The notes under the pieces: model-generated
What the model was told of the DNA's origin: nothing
The model's database searches: none
What the model saw: only the letters and a program-made list of their open reading frames with translations
Part shown: piece after piece, positions 37,707-48,310 of the stretch
How positions within the stretch are numbered: the stretch's first letter is position 1
Layout of the letters: each line of letters starts with the position of its first letter
Assembly: GCF_014230465.1 (NCBI RefSeq)
Contig: NZ_JAAXCY010000013.1
Span: 124,001 to 188,000, forward strand
DNA length: 64,000 nt
DNA from: Pseudomonas cremoris
GTDB taxonomy: Bacteria > Pseudomonadota > Gammaproteobacteria > Pseudomonadales > Pseudomonadaceae
Reading direction: 5' to 3'
Translations under genes and position numbers: made by a program

Positions 37707-38762
37707 ATGAGCGCCAGCACCACCGCCACTCTGCGTCACGATTGGTCCCTCGCCGAAGTCAAAGCGCTGTTCGTGCAGCCGTTCAACGACCTGTTGTTCC
37801 AGGCGCAGACCGTGCACCGCGCGCATTTCGACGCCAACCGTGTCCAGGTGTCGACGTTGCTGTCGATCAAAACCGGCGCCTGCCCAGAAGATTGCAAATA
37901 TTGTCCGCAGTCGGGCCACTACAACACTGGCCTGGAAAAAGAAAAGCTGATGGAGGTGCAGAAGGTCCTTGAAGAGGCCGCTCGCGCCAAGGCCATCGGT
38001 TCGACCCGTTTCTGCATGGGCGCCGCCTGGAAACACCCCTCGGCCAAAGACATGCCCTACGTATTGCAGATGGTCAAAGGCGTGAAGGCCATGGGCCTGG
38101 AAACCTGTATGACCTTGGGCCGCCTCGACCAGGACCAGACCGAAGCGCTGGCCCAGGCCGGCCTGGACTACTACAACCACAACCTTGATACGTCGCCTGA
38201 GTTCTACGGTTCGATCATTACCACCCGCACCTACAGCGAGCGCCTGCAAACCCTGGCCTATGTGCGCGATTCTGGGATGAAGATCTGCTCCGGCGGCATC
38301 CTCGGCATGGGCGAGTCCCTTGATGACCGTGCCAACCTGCTGATCCAACTGGCCAACTTGCCAGAGCATCCGGAGTCCGTGCCGATCAACATGCTGGTGA
38401 AAGTGGCCGGCACGCCGCTGGAGAATGCCGAGGACATCGACCCGTTCGATTTCATCCGTATGTTGGCCGTGGCGCGCATCTTGATGCCGCAATCCCACGT
38501 GCGTTTGTCCGCTGGCCGTGAGGCGATGAATGAGCAGATGCAGGCCTTGGCGTTCTTCGCCGGTGCCAACTCGATTTTCTACGGCGACAAACTGCTGACC
38601 ACCGCCAACCCGCAGGCTGACAAGGACATGCAGCTGTTCTCGCGCCTGGGCATTCTGCCGGAGGCTCGTGAAGAGCACGCCGATGAAGTGCATCAGGCGG
38701 CGATCGAGCAGGCGTTGGTGGAGCAGAAGAGCAGCGAGCAGTTCTATAACGCCGTTGTGTGA
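37707..38762 (+). CDS. bioB: biotin synthase
   Basis: This 351-residue radical-SAM enzyme inserts sulfur into dethiobiotin. The CPEDCKYC cluster motif (about residues 59-66) binds the SAM 4Fe-4S cluster; the further conserved biotin-synthase segments are present and the length is normal. AAGGA before the ATG supports the start. It is the first gene of bioBFHCD, separated from bioF by a REPIN. bioA is not in the window, as in other pseudomonads. Confidence 0.97.
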   Translation: MSASTTATLRHDWSLAEVKALFVQPFNDLLFQAQTVHRAHFDANRVQVSTLLSIKTGACPEDCKYCPQSGHYNTGLEKEKLMEVQKVLEEAARAKAIGSTRFCMGAAWKHPSAKDMPYVLQMVKGVKAMGLETCMTLGRLDQDQTEALAQAGLDYYNHNLDTSPEFYGSIITTRTYSERLQTLAYVRDSGMKICSGGILGMGESLDDRANLLIQLANLPEHPESVPINMLVKVAGTPLENAEDIDPFDFIRMLAVARILMPQSHVRLSAGREAMNEQMQALAFFAGANSIFYGDKLLTTANPQADKDMQLFSRLGILPEAREEHADEVHQAAIEQALVEQKSSEQFYNAVV

Positions 38763-38778
38763 TTGAAATGCGATCCAA

Positions 38779-38870
38779 ATGTGGGAGCGGGCTTGCTCGC
38801 GAAAGCGGTGTATCAGTCAGCAGGTTCAGTGACTGACACTTTGCATTCGCGAGCAAGCCCGCTCCCACAT
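38779..38870. repeat. REPIN between bioB and bioF
   Basis: An inverted REP pair with a 40-base spacer lies inside the biotin operon. It is nearly identical in layout to the copies at 841 and 18804. Confidence 0.9.
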
Positions 38871-38913
38871 TTGATCGTGCCCAGTCTCTAGTTTTGGATC
38901 TACCGAGGCCTGC

Positions 38914-40095
38914 ATGTCTTTCGATCTCGCCGCGCGCCTCGCTGCCCGCCGTGCCGAACACCTTTATCGCCAACGCCCTCTACTGGAAAGCCCCCAAGGC
39001 CCGCAAGTGGTGGTAGACGGCCAGCCCCTGCTAGCGTTCTGCAACAACGACTACCTGGGCCTTGCCAATCACCCGCAAGTGATCGAAGCCTGGCGCGCCG
39101 GCGCCGCCCGTTGGGGGGTAGGCGGCGGCGCTTCGCACTTGGTGGTCGGGCATGCCACGCCGCACCATGAGTTGGAAGAGGCCTTGGCCGATCTGACCGG
39201 CCGTCCACGCGCGCTGTTGTTCACCACCGGCTACATGGCCAACCTCGGGGCGGTCACCGCGCTGGTGGGGCAGGGCGATACGGTGCTGGAAGATCGTCTT
39301 AACCATGCGTCGTTGCTGGATGCCGGCTTGCTCTCCGGCGCGCGTTTCAATCGCTATCTGCATAACGATGCCGACAGCCTCGCCAAGCGCCTGGAGAAGG
39401 CCACCGGCAATACGCTGGTGGTTACCGATGGCGTGTTCAGCATGGACGGCGACTTGGCGGACCTGCCTGCGTTGGCCCGTGAAGCACGCGCCAAAGGTGC
39501 CTGGCTGATGGTGGATGACGCTCACGGCTTTGGTCCGTTGGGCGCCAATGGTGGAGGGATCGTCGAGCATTTCGGCTTGAGCCAGGAAGATGTGCCGGTG
39601 TTGGTGGGCACCCTCGGCAAAGCCTTCGGCACCGCTGGTGCGTTTGTGGCGGGTAGCGAGGAGCTGATCGAAAGCCTGATCCAGTTCGCCCGGCCGTATA
39701 TCTACACCACCAGCCAACCCCCGGCGCTGGCCTGCGCCACGTTGAAAAGCCTTGAGCTTTTGCGCACGGAGCATTGGCGTCGCGAACACCTGAATGGCCT
39801 GATCCGCCAGTTCCGCCTGGGGGCTGAACAGCTTGGCCTGGACTTGATGGACAGTTTCACGCCGATCCAACCGATCCTGATCGGCGACAGCGCCAAGGCG
39901 GTGCGTTTATCGCACATGTTGCGCGAGCGCGGCCTGATGGTGACCGCGATTCGCCCGCCGACTGTACCGGCTGGCAGCGCCCGTTTGCGCGTGACATTGA
40001 CCGCGGCTCACACCGAGGCGCAGGTGCAGCTATTGTTAAACGCATTGGAAGAGTGTTTCCGCTTGTTAGGCGCCACGGAGCCCAACCATGCGTGA
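38914..40095 (+). CDS. bioF: 8-amino-7-oxononanoate synthase
   Basis: This 393-residue PLP enzyme condenses pimeloyl-ACP with alanine to give 8-amino-7-oxononanoate. PLP Lys236 is in [16 protein letters not shown] and GYMANLG are conserved. It overlaps bioH by eight bases. Confidence 0.96.
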   Translation: MSFDLAARLAARRAEHLYRQRPLLESPQGPQVVVDGQPLLAFCNNDYLGLANHPQVIEAWRAGAARWGVGGGASHLVVGHATPHHELEEALADLTGRPRALLFTTGYMANLGAVTALVGQGDTVLEDRLNHASLLDAGLLSGARFNRYLHNDADSLAKRLEKATGNTLVVTDGVFSMDGDLADLPALAREARAKGAWLMVDDAHGFGPLGANGGGIVEHFGLSQEDVPVLVGTLGKAFGTAGAFVAGSEELIESLIQFARPYIYTTSQPPALACATLKSLELLRTEHWRREHLNGLIRQFRLGAEQLGLDLMDSFTPIQPILIGDSAKAVRLSHMLRERGLMVTAIRPPTVPAGSARLRVTLTAAHTEAQVQLLLNALEECFRLLGATEPNHA

Positions 40096-40819
40096 TCGAC
40101 TGATATTGCTGCCCGGCTGGGGCCTTGGCGTATCGCCGATGGAGCCTTTGGCTGCCGCATTGCAGGGCCTGGATGAGCACTTGCGCGTGCAAATCGAGCC
40201 GTTGCCGGAGGTGAACTCCAGTGACCTGGATGAATGGCTGGACGAGCTCGACGCCACACTGCCGGATAACGCCTGGCTGGGCGGCTGGTCGCTGGGTGGC
40301 ATGCTAGCGTCCGAGCTGGCGGCTCGGCGCGGCGAGCGCTGCTGCGGCCTGCTGACCTTGGCCAGCAACCCGTGTTTTGTCGCCCATGACGGCTGGCCGA
40401 GCGCGATGCCTGCGCAGACCTTCGATGCGTTCCTTGCCGGTTGCCATGCCGACTCCCAGGTCACCCTCAAACGTTTCGGGCTGTTGTGTGCCAAGGGCGC
40501 CGATGACCCGCGTGGGCTGGCGCGCTTGTTGGTCAGTGGTGCGCCAAATGCGTCGTCCAGCGTGTTGATGAGCGGTCTTGAGTTGCTTGCACAACTGGAC
40601 ACCCGCGAAGCCTTGCTGGCCTATCGCGGCCCGCAATTGCATCTGTTTGCTGGCATGGACGAACTGGTGCCCGCCGAAGCCGCAGGCCACCTGCTGACAC
40701 TGCTGCCCGATGTTGAAATCGGCCTGATTGAACAGGCCGGCCACGCTTTTCTTCTGGAAGACCCTCACGGTGTGGCGGGGGCCATCCAGGCTTTTTTGCA
40801 TGAGTGCGTTGATGACTGA
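40088..40819 (+). CDS. bioH: pimeloyl-ACP methyl ester carboxylesterase
   Basis: This 243-residue alpha/beta hydrolase removes the methyl group from pimeloyl-ACP methyl ester to end the BioC-started chain. Nucleophile Ser68 is in GWSLGG; His219 in [12 protein letters not shown] completes the triad with an Asp in FAGMDELVP. It overlaps both neighbours, which supports one transcript. Confidence 0.94.
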   Translation: MRDRLILLPGWGLGVSPMEPLAAALQGLDEHLRVQIEPLPEVNSSDLDEWLDELDATLPDNAWLGGWSLGGMLASELAARRGERCCGLLTLASNPCFVAHDGWPSAMPAQTFDAFLAGCHADSQVTLKRFGLLCAKGADDPRGLARLLVSGAPNASSSVLMSGLELLAQLDTREALLAYRGPQLHLFAGMDELVPAEAAGHLLTLLPDVEIGLIEQAGHAFLLEDPHGVAGAIQAFLHECVDD

Positions 40820-41624
40820 TCTCTCCCACCCTCCACTGCCTGGCAGCCTGCCGGACAAGCGCCAAGTGGCGGCATCGTTTTCCCGCGCGGCCGCCAGCTA
40901 TGACAGCGTCGCCGAGTTGCAACGGGCAGTGGGCAGCGAATTGTTGGCTCGCTTGCCGGCCGCCATCGCGCCTCGGCGCTGGCTGGATATGGGCTGTGGC
41001 ACCGGGTATTTCAGCCGTGCGCTGGGCGGACTGTTGCCGGCCAGCCAAGGTGTGGCACTGGACATCGCCGAAGGCATGCTTAATCACGCCAGGCCTTTGG
41101 GCGGTGCGCAGCATTTCATCGCGGGTGATGCCGAGCGTTTGCCATTGCAGGATGAAAGCTGCGGGCTGATTTTTTCCAGCCTGGCAGTGCAGTGGTGCGC
41201 CAATTTCGAGGCGGTGCTTAGTGAGGCCTACCGGGTATTGCAACCCGGCGGCGTGCTGGCGTTCGCCAGCCTGTGCGTGGGTACGCTGGATGAATTGCGC
41301 GAAAGCTGGCGTGCAGCCGACGGCTTGGTACATGTGAATCGCTTCCGCACGTTTGAAGCGTATCAACGATTGTGCGCGGCCAGCGGCCTGCGGGTGGCGA
41401 GCCTGGAGCGGCGTCCCCATGTATTGCATTACCCGGATGTGCGCAGCCTGACACATGAGTTGAAGGCGTTGGGTGCACACAACCTCAACCCCGGTCGGCC
41501 GGGAGGGTTGACGGGGCGCGCGCGGATTGTTGCACTGGTGGACGCTTACGAGCAGTTCCGTCAGGCCCAGGGCCTGCCCGCCACGTACCAAGTGGTGTAC
41601 GCCGTACTGGAGAAACCGCTATGA
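40812..41624 (+). CDS. bioC: malonyl-ACP O-methyltransferase
   Basis: This 270-residue SAM-dependent methyltransferase methylates the malonyl-ACP carboxyl group to start pimelate synthesis. Motif I is [14 protein letters not shown] (about 54-67). The ATG at 40812 overlaps bioH by eight bases and has GAG seven bases upstream; ATG 40800 is an alternative. It overlaps bioD by four bases. Confidence 0.94.
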   Translation: MTDLSHPPLPGSLPDKRQVAASFSRAAASYDSVAELQRAVGSELLARLPAAIAPRRWLDMGCGTGYFSRALGGLLPASQGVALDIAEGMLNHARPLGGAQHFIAGDAERLPLQDESCGLIFSSLAVQWCANFEAVLSEAYRVLQPGGVLAFASLCVGTLDELRESWRAADGLVHVNRFRTFEAYQRLCAASGLRVASLERRPHVLHYPDVRSLTHELKALGAHNLNPGRPGGLTGRARIVALVDAYEQFRQAQGLPATYQVVYAVLEKPL

Positions 41625-42301
41625 GCGTCGCTTATTTCATCACTGGCACCGACACCGATGTTGGCAAGACCACCGTCGCCGCCGGCCTGCTGCACGCCGC
41701 ACGACAAGCCGGCAAAAGTACGGCGGCTGGCAAGCCGGTCGCTTCCGGCTGCCAGGTAACGCCCAAGGGCCTGCGAAATGCCGACGCGCTGGCGCTGCTG
41801 GCCGAATGTTCGTTGCCGTTAAGTTATGCCGAGGTCAACCCGGTGGCGTTCGAGCCAGCCATTGCCCCGCACCTGGCGGCGCGGGAGGCGGGTGTTTCGC
41901 TGACGGTGCAATCGTTGCTCAAGCCCATGCAACAGGTTTTGGCGAAGCAAGCGGATTTCACCTTGATCGAAGGCGCCGGCGGCTGGCGCGTGCCATTGGC
42001 CGATCAGGCCAACCTGTCGGACTTGGCCATGGCGCTCAAACTGCCGGTGATCCTGGTGGTGGGCGTGCGCCTGGGGTGCATCAGCCATGCGTTGCTGACT
42101 GCCGAAGCCATTGCACGAGACGGGCTGCAACTGGCGGGCTGGGTGGCGAATATCATCGACCCCAAGACCTCCCGTCTGGAAGAAAACCTCGCCACCCTGG
42201 CCGAGCGGCTGCCCGCGCCGTGCCTGGGCCGGGTGCCGAAACTCAAGCATGCAGGGGCCGAAGCAGTAGCGGAGTACTTGCAGCTGGACTTGCTGGACTG
42301 A
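41621..42301 (+). CDS. bioD: dethiobiotin synthetase
   Basis: This 226-residue ATP-dependent carboxylase closes the ureido ring of diaminopelargonate to form dethiobiotin. The N-terminal P-loop [10 protein letters not shown] (about 8-17) is present, and EGAGGW and KPVASG are conserved. It is the last gene of the operon. Confidence 0.95.
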   Translation: MSVAYFITGTDTDVGKTTVAAGLLHAARQAGKSTAAGKPVASGCQVTPKGLRNADALALLAECSLPLSYAEVNPVAFEPAIAPHLAAREAGVSLTVQSLLKPMQQVLAKQADFTLIEGAGGWRVPLADQANLSDLAMALKLPVILVVGVRLGCISHALLTAEAIARDGLQLAGWVANIIDPKTSRLEENLATLAERLPAPCLGRVPKLKHAGAEAVAEYLQLDLLD

Positions 42302-42421
42302 AGCGGCTTGACTGATTTTGGCTATCGCTAAGGCATTATGCCATTAGTGTTTTTGACGGGCGTTTTGCCGGATTCTCTGCTTCAATCACTGTTCACGATT
42401 CTCTAAAGGCAGGCTTACGCC

Positions 42422-42703
42422 ATGGACATCTCTGGAAGCAGCGCGTTTTATTCGGGCCTGAGCACCATTCAGACCGGGCAGAACCGTGTCGACCAGGCCG
42501 CCGGCAAAATCGCCAGCGCCGCGACGACCCAGCCCTCGGATGCACAGGTTGACCGTCTTCGCGCCAATGACCGTGCCCAACCGTCCAACTCGGCGAGCAA
42601 TATGGTCGAAATGGCCGAAGGCAAGTTTCAAGTCGAGCTGGGCGCGAAAGTCGCCAAGGCTTCGGATGAAATGCTGGGTACGTTGATCGACACCTACGCC
42701 TGA
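42422..42703 (+). CDS. small flagellar-rod-like protein
   Basis: This 93-residue protein has an N-terminal segment FYSGLSTIQTGQNRVDQAAGKIA and a C-terminal segment NMVEMAEGKFQVELGAKVAKASDEMLGTLIDTYA. The latter resembles the C-terminal helix of flagellar axial proteins (FlgC/FlgE pattern VEM..A...F..N...K..DEM....). The middle of those proteins is missing. No flagellar genes are near. GCAGG lies upstream of the ATG. It may be a minimal axial-type coiled-coil protein; the function is unknown. Confidence 0.65.
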   Translation: MDISGSSAFYSGLSTIQTGQNRVDQAAGKIASAATTQPSDAQVDRLRANDRAQPSNSASNMVEMAEGKFQVELGAKVAKASDEMLGTLIDTYA

Positions 42704-42720
42704 TCCTCTGACGCGGTCCC

Positions 42721-42819
42721 TGTAGGAGCGAGCTTGCTCGCGAAAAGCCTCCAGGCACCGCGTGCGTCCAGATAAACCCGTTACCGTTAGCGTCCTCTGC
42801 GAGCAAGCTCGCTCCTACA
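42721..42819. repeat. REP pair of a variant subfamily
   Basis: TGTAGGAGCGAGCTTGCTCGC and its complement flank a spacer of about 55 bases. The GTAGGAGCGAGC form differs from the GTGGGAGCGGGC form elsewhere. It is part of the 321-base gap before the first acyl-CoA dehydrogenase; the rest (42820-43024) holds its promoter region, with no motif I can name. Confidence 0.85.
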
Positions 42820-43024
42820 AAAAAACCTTACCTCTCCTAAAGTCATGTGTGGCATCGCGCCGCAAGCCTTGTCGTGCGCGCCATTAACTCGTGTCATGAC
42901 AAACGGCAGCCGAGCGACGCTTGACATCCCCAGGTCGTAAACGTATGTTTCAAACACCTGTTTGACCGCCATAACAAATCCACGCGGTTGTTCATTCCAG
43001 ATACATCAGCAGAGGTTTATCGCT

Positions 43025-44830
43025 ATGCCTGACTACAAGGCCCCCTTGCGTGATATTCGCTTCGTTCGTGACGAACTGCTTGGCTATGAAGCGCACTATC
43101 AGAGCCTGCCGGCTTGCCAGGACGCTACCCCGGACATGGTTGACGCCATTCTCGAAGAAGGCGCCAAGTTCTGTGAGCAAGTGCTGGCCCCGTTGAACCG
43201 CGTGGGTGACATCGAAGGGTGCACCTGGAGTGAGTCAGGCGTTAAGACCCCTACTGGTTTCAAAGAAGCCTACAAACAATTCGTCGAAGGCGGCTGGCCA
43301 AGCCTGGCCCACGACGTGGAGCACGGTGGCCAAGGCCTGCCGGAATCCCTGGGCCTGGCGGTCAGCGAAATGGTTGGCGCCGCCAACTGGTCGTGGGGCA
43401 TGTACCCAGGCCTTTCCCACGGCGCGATGAACACCATCTCCGAGCACGGCACCCCTGAGCAGCAAGAGGCCTACCTGACCAAACTGGTGTCGGGCGAATG
43501 GACCGGCACCATGTGCCTGACCGAGCCACACTGCGGCACCGACCTGGGCATGTTGCGCACCAAGGCCGAGCCTCAGGCAGACGGTTCCTACAAAGTCTCC
43601 GGCACCAAGATCTTCATCTCGGCCGGTGAACACGACATGGCCGACAACATCGTCCACATCGTACTGGCCCGCCTGCCGGATGCACCGGCTGGCACCAAAG
43701 GCATCTCGCTGTTTATCGTGCCCAAGTTCCTGCCCAACGCCGACGGTTCGGTGGGTGAGCGCAACGCGGTGACCTGTGGATCCCTCGAACACAAGATGGG
43801 TATCCACGGCAACGCCACCTGCGTGATGAACTTCGACGCGGCCACCGGCTTCTTGATCGGCCCGGCGAACAAAGGCCTGAACTGCATGTTCACCTTTATG
43901 AACACCGCTCGCCTGGGCACCGCGCTGCAAGGCCTGTCCCACGCCGAGATCGGCTTCCAGGGCGGCCTAAAATACGCTCGCGATCGCCTGCAGATGCGCT
44001 CCCTGACCGGCCCGAAAGCCCCGGACAAGGCCGCTGACCCGATCATCGTGCACCCTGACGTGCGCCGCATGCTGCTGACCATGAAAGCCTTCGCCGAAGG
44101 CAACCGTGCGATGGTGTACTTCACCGCCAAGCAAGTGGACATCGTCAAGTACGGCACCGACGACGAAGCCAAGAAGCAAGCCGATGGCCTGCTGGCGTTC
44201 ATGACCCCGATCGCGAAGGCGTTCATGACCGAAGTCGGTTTTGAGTCCGCCAACCACGGCGTACAAATCTACGGCGGCCACGGCTTCATCGCCGAGTGGG
44301 GCATGGAGCAGAACGTTCGCGACAGCCGCATTTCGATGCTGTACGAAGGCACCACCGGCATCCAGGCCCTGGACCTGCTGGGCCGTAAAGTGTTGATGAC
44401 CCAAGGCGAAGCACTGAAGGGCTTCACCAAGATCGTGCACAAGTTCTGCCAGGCCAACGAAGGCAACGAAGCCGTCAAAGAGTTCGTTGCACCGCTGGCT
44501 GCACTGAATAAAGAGTGGGGCGAGTTGACCATGAAGGTCGGTATGGCTGCGATGAAAGACCGCGAAGAAGTCGGTGCCGCTTCGGTGGACTACCTGATGT
44601 ACTCCGGCTACGCGTGCCTGGCTTACTTCTGGGCTGACATGGCCCGCCTGGCTGCCGAAAAACTGGCTGCCGGTACCACTGAAGAAGCGTTCTACACCGC
44701 CAAGCTGCAAACCGCGCGCTTCTACTTCCAGCGCATCCTGCCACGTACCCGTACTCACGTGGCTACCATGCTGTCGGGCGCCAACAACCTGATGGACATG
44801 AAAGAAGAAGACTTCGGCCTGGCTTACTAA
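43025..44830 (+). CDS. acyl-CoA dehydrogenase (FadE-type), copy 1
   Basis: This 601-residue FAD enzyme carries out the first oxidation of beta-oxidation. It has N-terminal, middle ([16 protein letters not shown]) and C-terminal FAD domains with [17 protein letters not shown] and [16 protein letters not shown], then the extra C-terminal domain of the long FadE-like group. The start at 43025 ([10 protein letters not shown]) has AGAGG upstream and is shared by all three copies. P. aeruginosa has similar genes at the equivalent place, some acting on long or medium chains; the specificity here is unknown. A strong terminator follows. Confidence 0.92.
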   Translation: MPDYKAPLRDIRFVRDELLGYEAHYQSLPACQDATPDMVDAILEEGAKFCEQVLAPLNRVGDIEGCTWSESGVKTPTGFKEAYKQFVEGGWPSLAHDVEHGGQGLPESLGLAVSEMVGAANWSWGMYPGLSHGAMNTISEHGTPEQQEAYLTKLVSGEWTGTMCLTEPHCGTDLGMLRTKAEPQADGSYKVSGTKIFISAGEHDMADNIVHIVLARLPDAPAGTKGISLFIVPKFLPNADGSVGERNAVTCGSLEHKMGIHGNATCVMNFDAATGFLIGPANKGLNCMFTFMNTARLGTALQGLSHAEIGFQGGLKYARDRLQMRSLTGPKAPDKAADPIIVHPDVRRMLLTMKAFAEGNRAMVYFTAKQVDIVKYGTDDEAKKQADGLLAFMTPIAKAFMTEVGFESANHGVQIYGGHGFIAEWGMEQNVRDSRISMLYEGTTGIQALDLLGRKVLMTQGEALKGFTKIVHKFCQANEGNEAVKEFVAPLAALNKEWGELTMKVGMAAMKDREEVGAASVDYLMYSGYACLAYFWADMARLAAEKLAAGTTEEAFYTAKLQTARFYFQRILPRTRTHVATMLSGANNLMDMKEEDFGLAY

Positions 44831-44853
44831 GCCTTACCGGGTTCACTTCCAGA

Positions 44854-44887
44854 GCCGCCGCTTCTAGCCAGAAGCGGCGGCTTTTTT
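44854..44887 (+). terminator. intrinsic terminator after acyl-CoA dehydrogenase 1
   Basis: A 12-bp perfect stem GCCGCCGCTTCT/AGAAGCGGCGGC with loop AGCC and six Ts. Confidence 0.95.
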
Positions 44888-45037
44888 GTGCCTGATAAAA
44901 AACCACAGCGCAGCACTCAGGGATTACCACCGGCTGCCGTTACAGTGGTGGCAATGTGATACATGTGCGACGGGTTGTGCTTAACTGTCGACATCAAGGC
45001 ACAGTGCCATCATTTTTTGCGGGTCGGAGTTTTACCC

Positions 45038-46327
45038 TTGTCACGCGTGTCCGCTTTACGCTTCAGCCATTTTCTCCCTTCGTTGCTGCTCTTGCTGGCC
45101 GGGCTCTCGGCTGCGTACGTCAAGGATCTCAACGTCTTCTTCACCTCACTGTTCAATGTGTTGCCGACCCTGGTGCTGTTGCTCGGCGGCTCGTACTGCG
45201 CGGTGTACCGCCGTCAGCGCGAACTGTTCCTGATGATCACTGTGTACATCGCCTATTTCCTGCTCGACACGCAAACCGACTATTACCGCGACAACGGCCG
45301 AGTGCGCGAAGACGCGGCGGTAGTGTTCCACCTGTGCTGCTTGCTGCTGCCGCTGCTATTTAGCATCTACGGGATGTGGCAGGAAAAGACCCATCTGTTC
45401 CGTGACTTCGTCGCACGTTGCGCGGTGTTGTTTGCGGTAGGAAGCGTGGCACTGGCCCTGGAGCAAAGTTATCCCCAGGCGTTGCTGAATTGGTTGGCAG
45501 AGATCCGCTGGCCGGCGCTGCATGGCAGTTGGATGAGCCTGATCCAGTTGTCGTACCCGATGTTCCTGATCGGCTTCCTGACCCTGGCGGCGCAGTATTG
45601 GTACCAGCCACGCCCACTGCACGCGGCACAGCTGGTGGGGTTGCTGGGAATGTTCTGGATGCTGCCGCAAACCTTCATCCTGCCGTTTACCCTCAACATC
45701 ATGTGCAGCCAGGTGATGCTGATGATCGCGGCCGGCGTGGCCCACGAGGCGTATCAAATGGCCTTCCGTGACGAACTGACTGGCTTGCCCGGGCGACGTG
45801 CGCTGAACGAGCGCATGCAGCGGTTGGGGCGCAACTACGTGCTGGCCATGACCGACGTGGACCACTTCAAGCGTTTCAACGACACCCATGGCCACGACGT
45901 CGGCGACCAAGTGCTGCGCCTGGTGGCAAGCAAGCTGTCCAAGGTCAACGGCGGCGGGCGCGCCTACCGCTACGGCGGCGAAGAGTTTGCGGTGGTGTTT
46001 GCCGGCAAGAGCCTGGATGAATGCATGCCGCACCTGGAGGAAATCCGCGAGATCATCGCCAATTACGACATCAAGCTACGTAACCCGGACCGCCCCCAGG
46101 ACGATCATCAGGGGCGTCAGCGCCGCGCGGGCAGCGGCGCGTCGAGTGTCTCGGTGACCGTCAGCATCGGCGCGGCCGAGCGCCAAGCTGAGCAGCGAAC
46201 CCCCGAAGAAGTGCTCAAGTCCGCCGACCAGGCGCTGTACGCCGCCAAGGGCGCAGGACGTAACTGCGTGATTGCGGCGGGACAAACCCGGCGTGGTGCG
46301 GTGCGTACGGAGAGTGCTGCTGGCTGA
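45038..46327 (+). CDS. membrane diguanylate cyclase (GGDEF)
   Basis: This 429-residue protein has about six or seven membrane helices (residues 10-240) and a C-terminal GGDEF domain. The active motif is GGEEF, catalytically competent in other cyclases, so it likely makes c-di-GMP. The residues five upstream (NGGG) lack the RxxD inhibitory site. The start is taken as TTG 45038 with GGAG eight bases upstream, giving SRVSALRF; the ATG at 44963 has no clear ribosome-binding site. It lies between two acyl-CoA dehydrogenase genes. Confidence 0.88.
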   Translation: MSRVSALRFSHFLPSLLLLLAGLSAAYVKDLNVFFTSLFNVLPTLVLLLGGSYCAVYRRQRELFLMITVYIAYFLLDTQTDYYRDNGRVREDAAVVFHLCCLLLPLLFSIYGMWQEKTHLFRDFVARCAVLFAVGSVALALEQSYPQALLNWLAEIRWPALHGSWMSLIQLSYPMFLIGFLTLAAQYWYQPRPLHAAQLVGLLGMFWMLPQTFILPFTLNIMCSQVMLMIAAGVAHEAYQMAFRDELTGLPGRRALNERMQRLGRNYVLAMTDVDHFKRFNDTHGHDVGDQVLRLVASKLSKVNGGGRAYRYGGEEFAVVFAGKSLDECMPHLEEIREIIANYDIKLRNPDRPQDDHQGRQRRAGSGASSVSVTVSIGAAERQAEQRTPEEVLKSADQALYAAKGAGRNCVIAAGQTRRGAVRTESAAG

Positions 46328-46417
46328 GTAATGGCGCTGTATTCAGCAGCGCTACAGTGATTGTCCACCGGCGTGCCCGGCAGTAGGTTGAAACCATCTG
46401 CTGCCGGAGACATTGCC

Positions 46418-48187
46418 ATGCCTGACTACAAAGCTCCCCTGCGCGACATGCGCTTTCTGATCGACAACGTGTTTGATTTTCACGGCCATTACGCTGCGCT
46501 GGGCGCGACCGACGCCAGCCCGGACATGGTCAGTGCGATCCTCGAAGAAGGCGCCAAATTCTGCGAAAACGTGCTCGCACCGCTCAACCGCAGCGGTGAT
46601 GAAGAAGGCTGTCACTTCGACAATGGCGTGGTGACCACACCCAAGGGCTTCAAGGAAGCCTTCGCCCAGTACGTGGAAGGTGGCTGGCACGGCGTGGCGG
46701 CCGACCCGGCCTATGGTGGCCAGGGCTTGCCACAATCACTGGGCCTGGTACTCAGCGAGATGATCGGCTCCAGCAACACTTCTTGGGGCATGTATCCAGG
46801 GCTTACCCACGGCGCCATGTCGGCGATCCACGCCCACGGCACCGCTGAGCAAAAAGACACGTTCCTGAGCAAACTCACCGCTGGCGAGTGGACCGGCACC
46901 ATGTGCCTCACCGAGGCCCATTGCGGCACCGACCTGGGCCTGATCAAGACCCGTGCCGTGCCCCAGGCGGACGGCAGTTATGCGATTACTGGCAGCAAGA
47001 TCTTCATCTCGGCCGGCGAGCATGACATGAGCGCCAATATCGTCCACCTGGTGCTGGCAAAGCTGCCGGATGCGCCGGCGGGCACCAAGGGCATTTCGCT
47101 GTTTATCGTGCCCAAGTTCCACGCCGATTCAGGCGAGCGCAATGCGGTGCATTGCGGTTCCATCGAACACAAGATGGGCATCAAGGCCTCCGCGACCTGC
47201 GTGCTGAATTTTGACGGCGCCAAGGGCTTTCTCATTGGTGAGGCGAACAAAGGCCTCAACTGCATGTTCACCATGATGAACCACGCGCGCCTGGGCACGG
47301 GCATGCAGGGCCTATGCAATGGCGAGGCGAGCTTCCAGGGCGCGATCAAATACGCCAACGATCGCCTGCAGATGCGCTCGCTGACCGGCGCCAAAGCCCC
47401 GGACAAAGCGGCTGACCCGATCATCGTGCACCCCGACGTGCGGCGTATGCTGCTGACCATGAAGGCCTTCAACGAGGGCAACCGCGCACTGACTTACTTC
47501 ACTGCGCAGTTGCTCGACACGGCGCATTTGAGCGGCGATGCCACCCAACGCCAGGACGCCGAAGACCTGCTGGCGTTCCTCACGCCCATCTGCAAAGCCT
47601 TCATGACCGACACGGGCCTTGAGGTGACCAACCACGGCATGCAGATCTTCGGCGGCCACGGTTACATTCGTGAATGGGGCATGGAGCAACTGGCGCGCGA
47701 TGCCCGCATCGCGCCGATCTATGAAGGCACCAACGGCATCCAGGCCCTCGATCTGCTGGGGCGTAAGGTCCTGGGCAGCCAGGGCAAGTTGTTGCGGGGT
47801 TTTACCAAGATTGTGCATAAGTTCTGTGCCGCGAATGCCGAGCACGCACAGCTCAAGGCCTATGTGGCGCAGCTCAATCAACTGAACCAGGAGTGGGGCG
47901 AGTTGACCACCAAAGTCGGCATGGCAGCGATGAAGAACCCCGATGAAGTGGGCGCCGCGGCTGTGGATTACTTGATGTACAGCGGTTATGTGGTGCTCGC
48001 CTACCTGTGGCTGCGCATGGCAATCGCCGCCTTGGGGCATCAGGATGCTGATTTCGCCAAGGCCAAGCTGGCCACCTGCGACTTCTACTTCAAGCGCTTG
48101 CTGCCACGTACTGCTACGCACCGGGCTGCGGTGGAAGCGGGCAGCGAATGCCTGATGAGTCTGCCTGCGGAGGCATTTGCCCTGTAA
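46418..48187 (+). CDS. acyl-CoA dehydrogenase (FadE-type), copy 2
   Basis: This 589-residue paralogue of copy 1 has the same [10 protein letters not shown] start, [33 protein letters not shown] and [16 protein letters not shown]. It is 124 bases before copy 3. GGAG eight bases before the ATG supports the start. Different residues along the acyl channel may set another chain length, which I cannot resolve. Confidence 0.92.
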   Translation: MPDYKAPLRDMRFLIDNVFDFHGHYAALGATDASPDMVSAILEEGAKFCENVLAPLNRSGDEEGCHFDNGVVTTPKGFKEAFAQYVEGGWHGVAADPAYGGQGLPQSLGLVLSEMIGSSNTSWGMYPGLTHGAMSAIHAHGTAEQKDTFLSKLTAGEWTGTMCLTEAHCGTDLGLIKTRAVPQADGSYAITGSKIFISAGEHDMSANIVHLVLAKLPDAPAGTKGISLFIVPKFHADSGERNAVHCGSIEHKMGIKASATCVLNFDGAKGFLIGEANKGLNCMFTMMNHARLGTGMQGLCNGEASFQGAIKYANDRLQMRSLTGAKAPDKAADPIIVHPDVRRMLLTMKAFNEGNRALTYFTAQLLDTAHLSGDATQRQDAEDLLAFLTPICKAFMTDTGLEVTNHGMQIFGGHGYIREWGMEQLARDARIAPIYEGTNGIQALDLLGRKVLGSQGKLLRGFTKIVHKFCAANAEHAQLKAYVAQLNQLNQEWGELTTKVGMAAMKNPDEVGAAAVDYLMYSGYVVLAYLWLRMAIAALGHQDADFAKAKLATCDFYFKRLLPRTATHRAAVEAGSECLMSLPAEAFAL

Positions 48188-48310
48188 TGACCTAAAAATA
48201 CCAATCAGTCACAAGTGGACCCTATGTGTCTGAAAAGTTGTTCGGGTACACTCGGAGCCTGTAAAACCGACCCTTATCGAATTACTTTTCACGTTCTCAC
48301 GAGGTTTGCC

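Noticed and set aside
42331..42343. Short palindrome GGCATTATGCC after bioD
   Set aside because: It is only 11 bases, has no T run and no conserved role that I can support.
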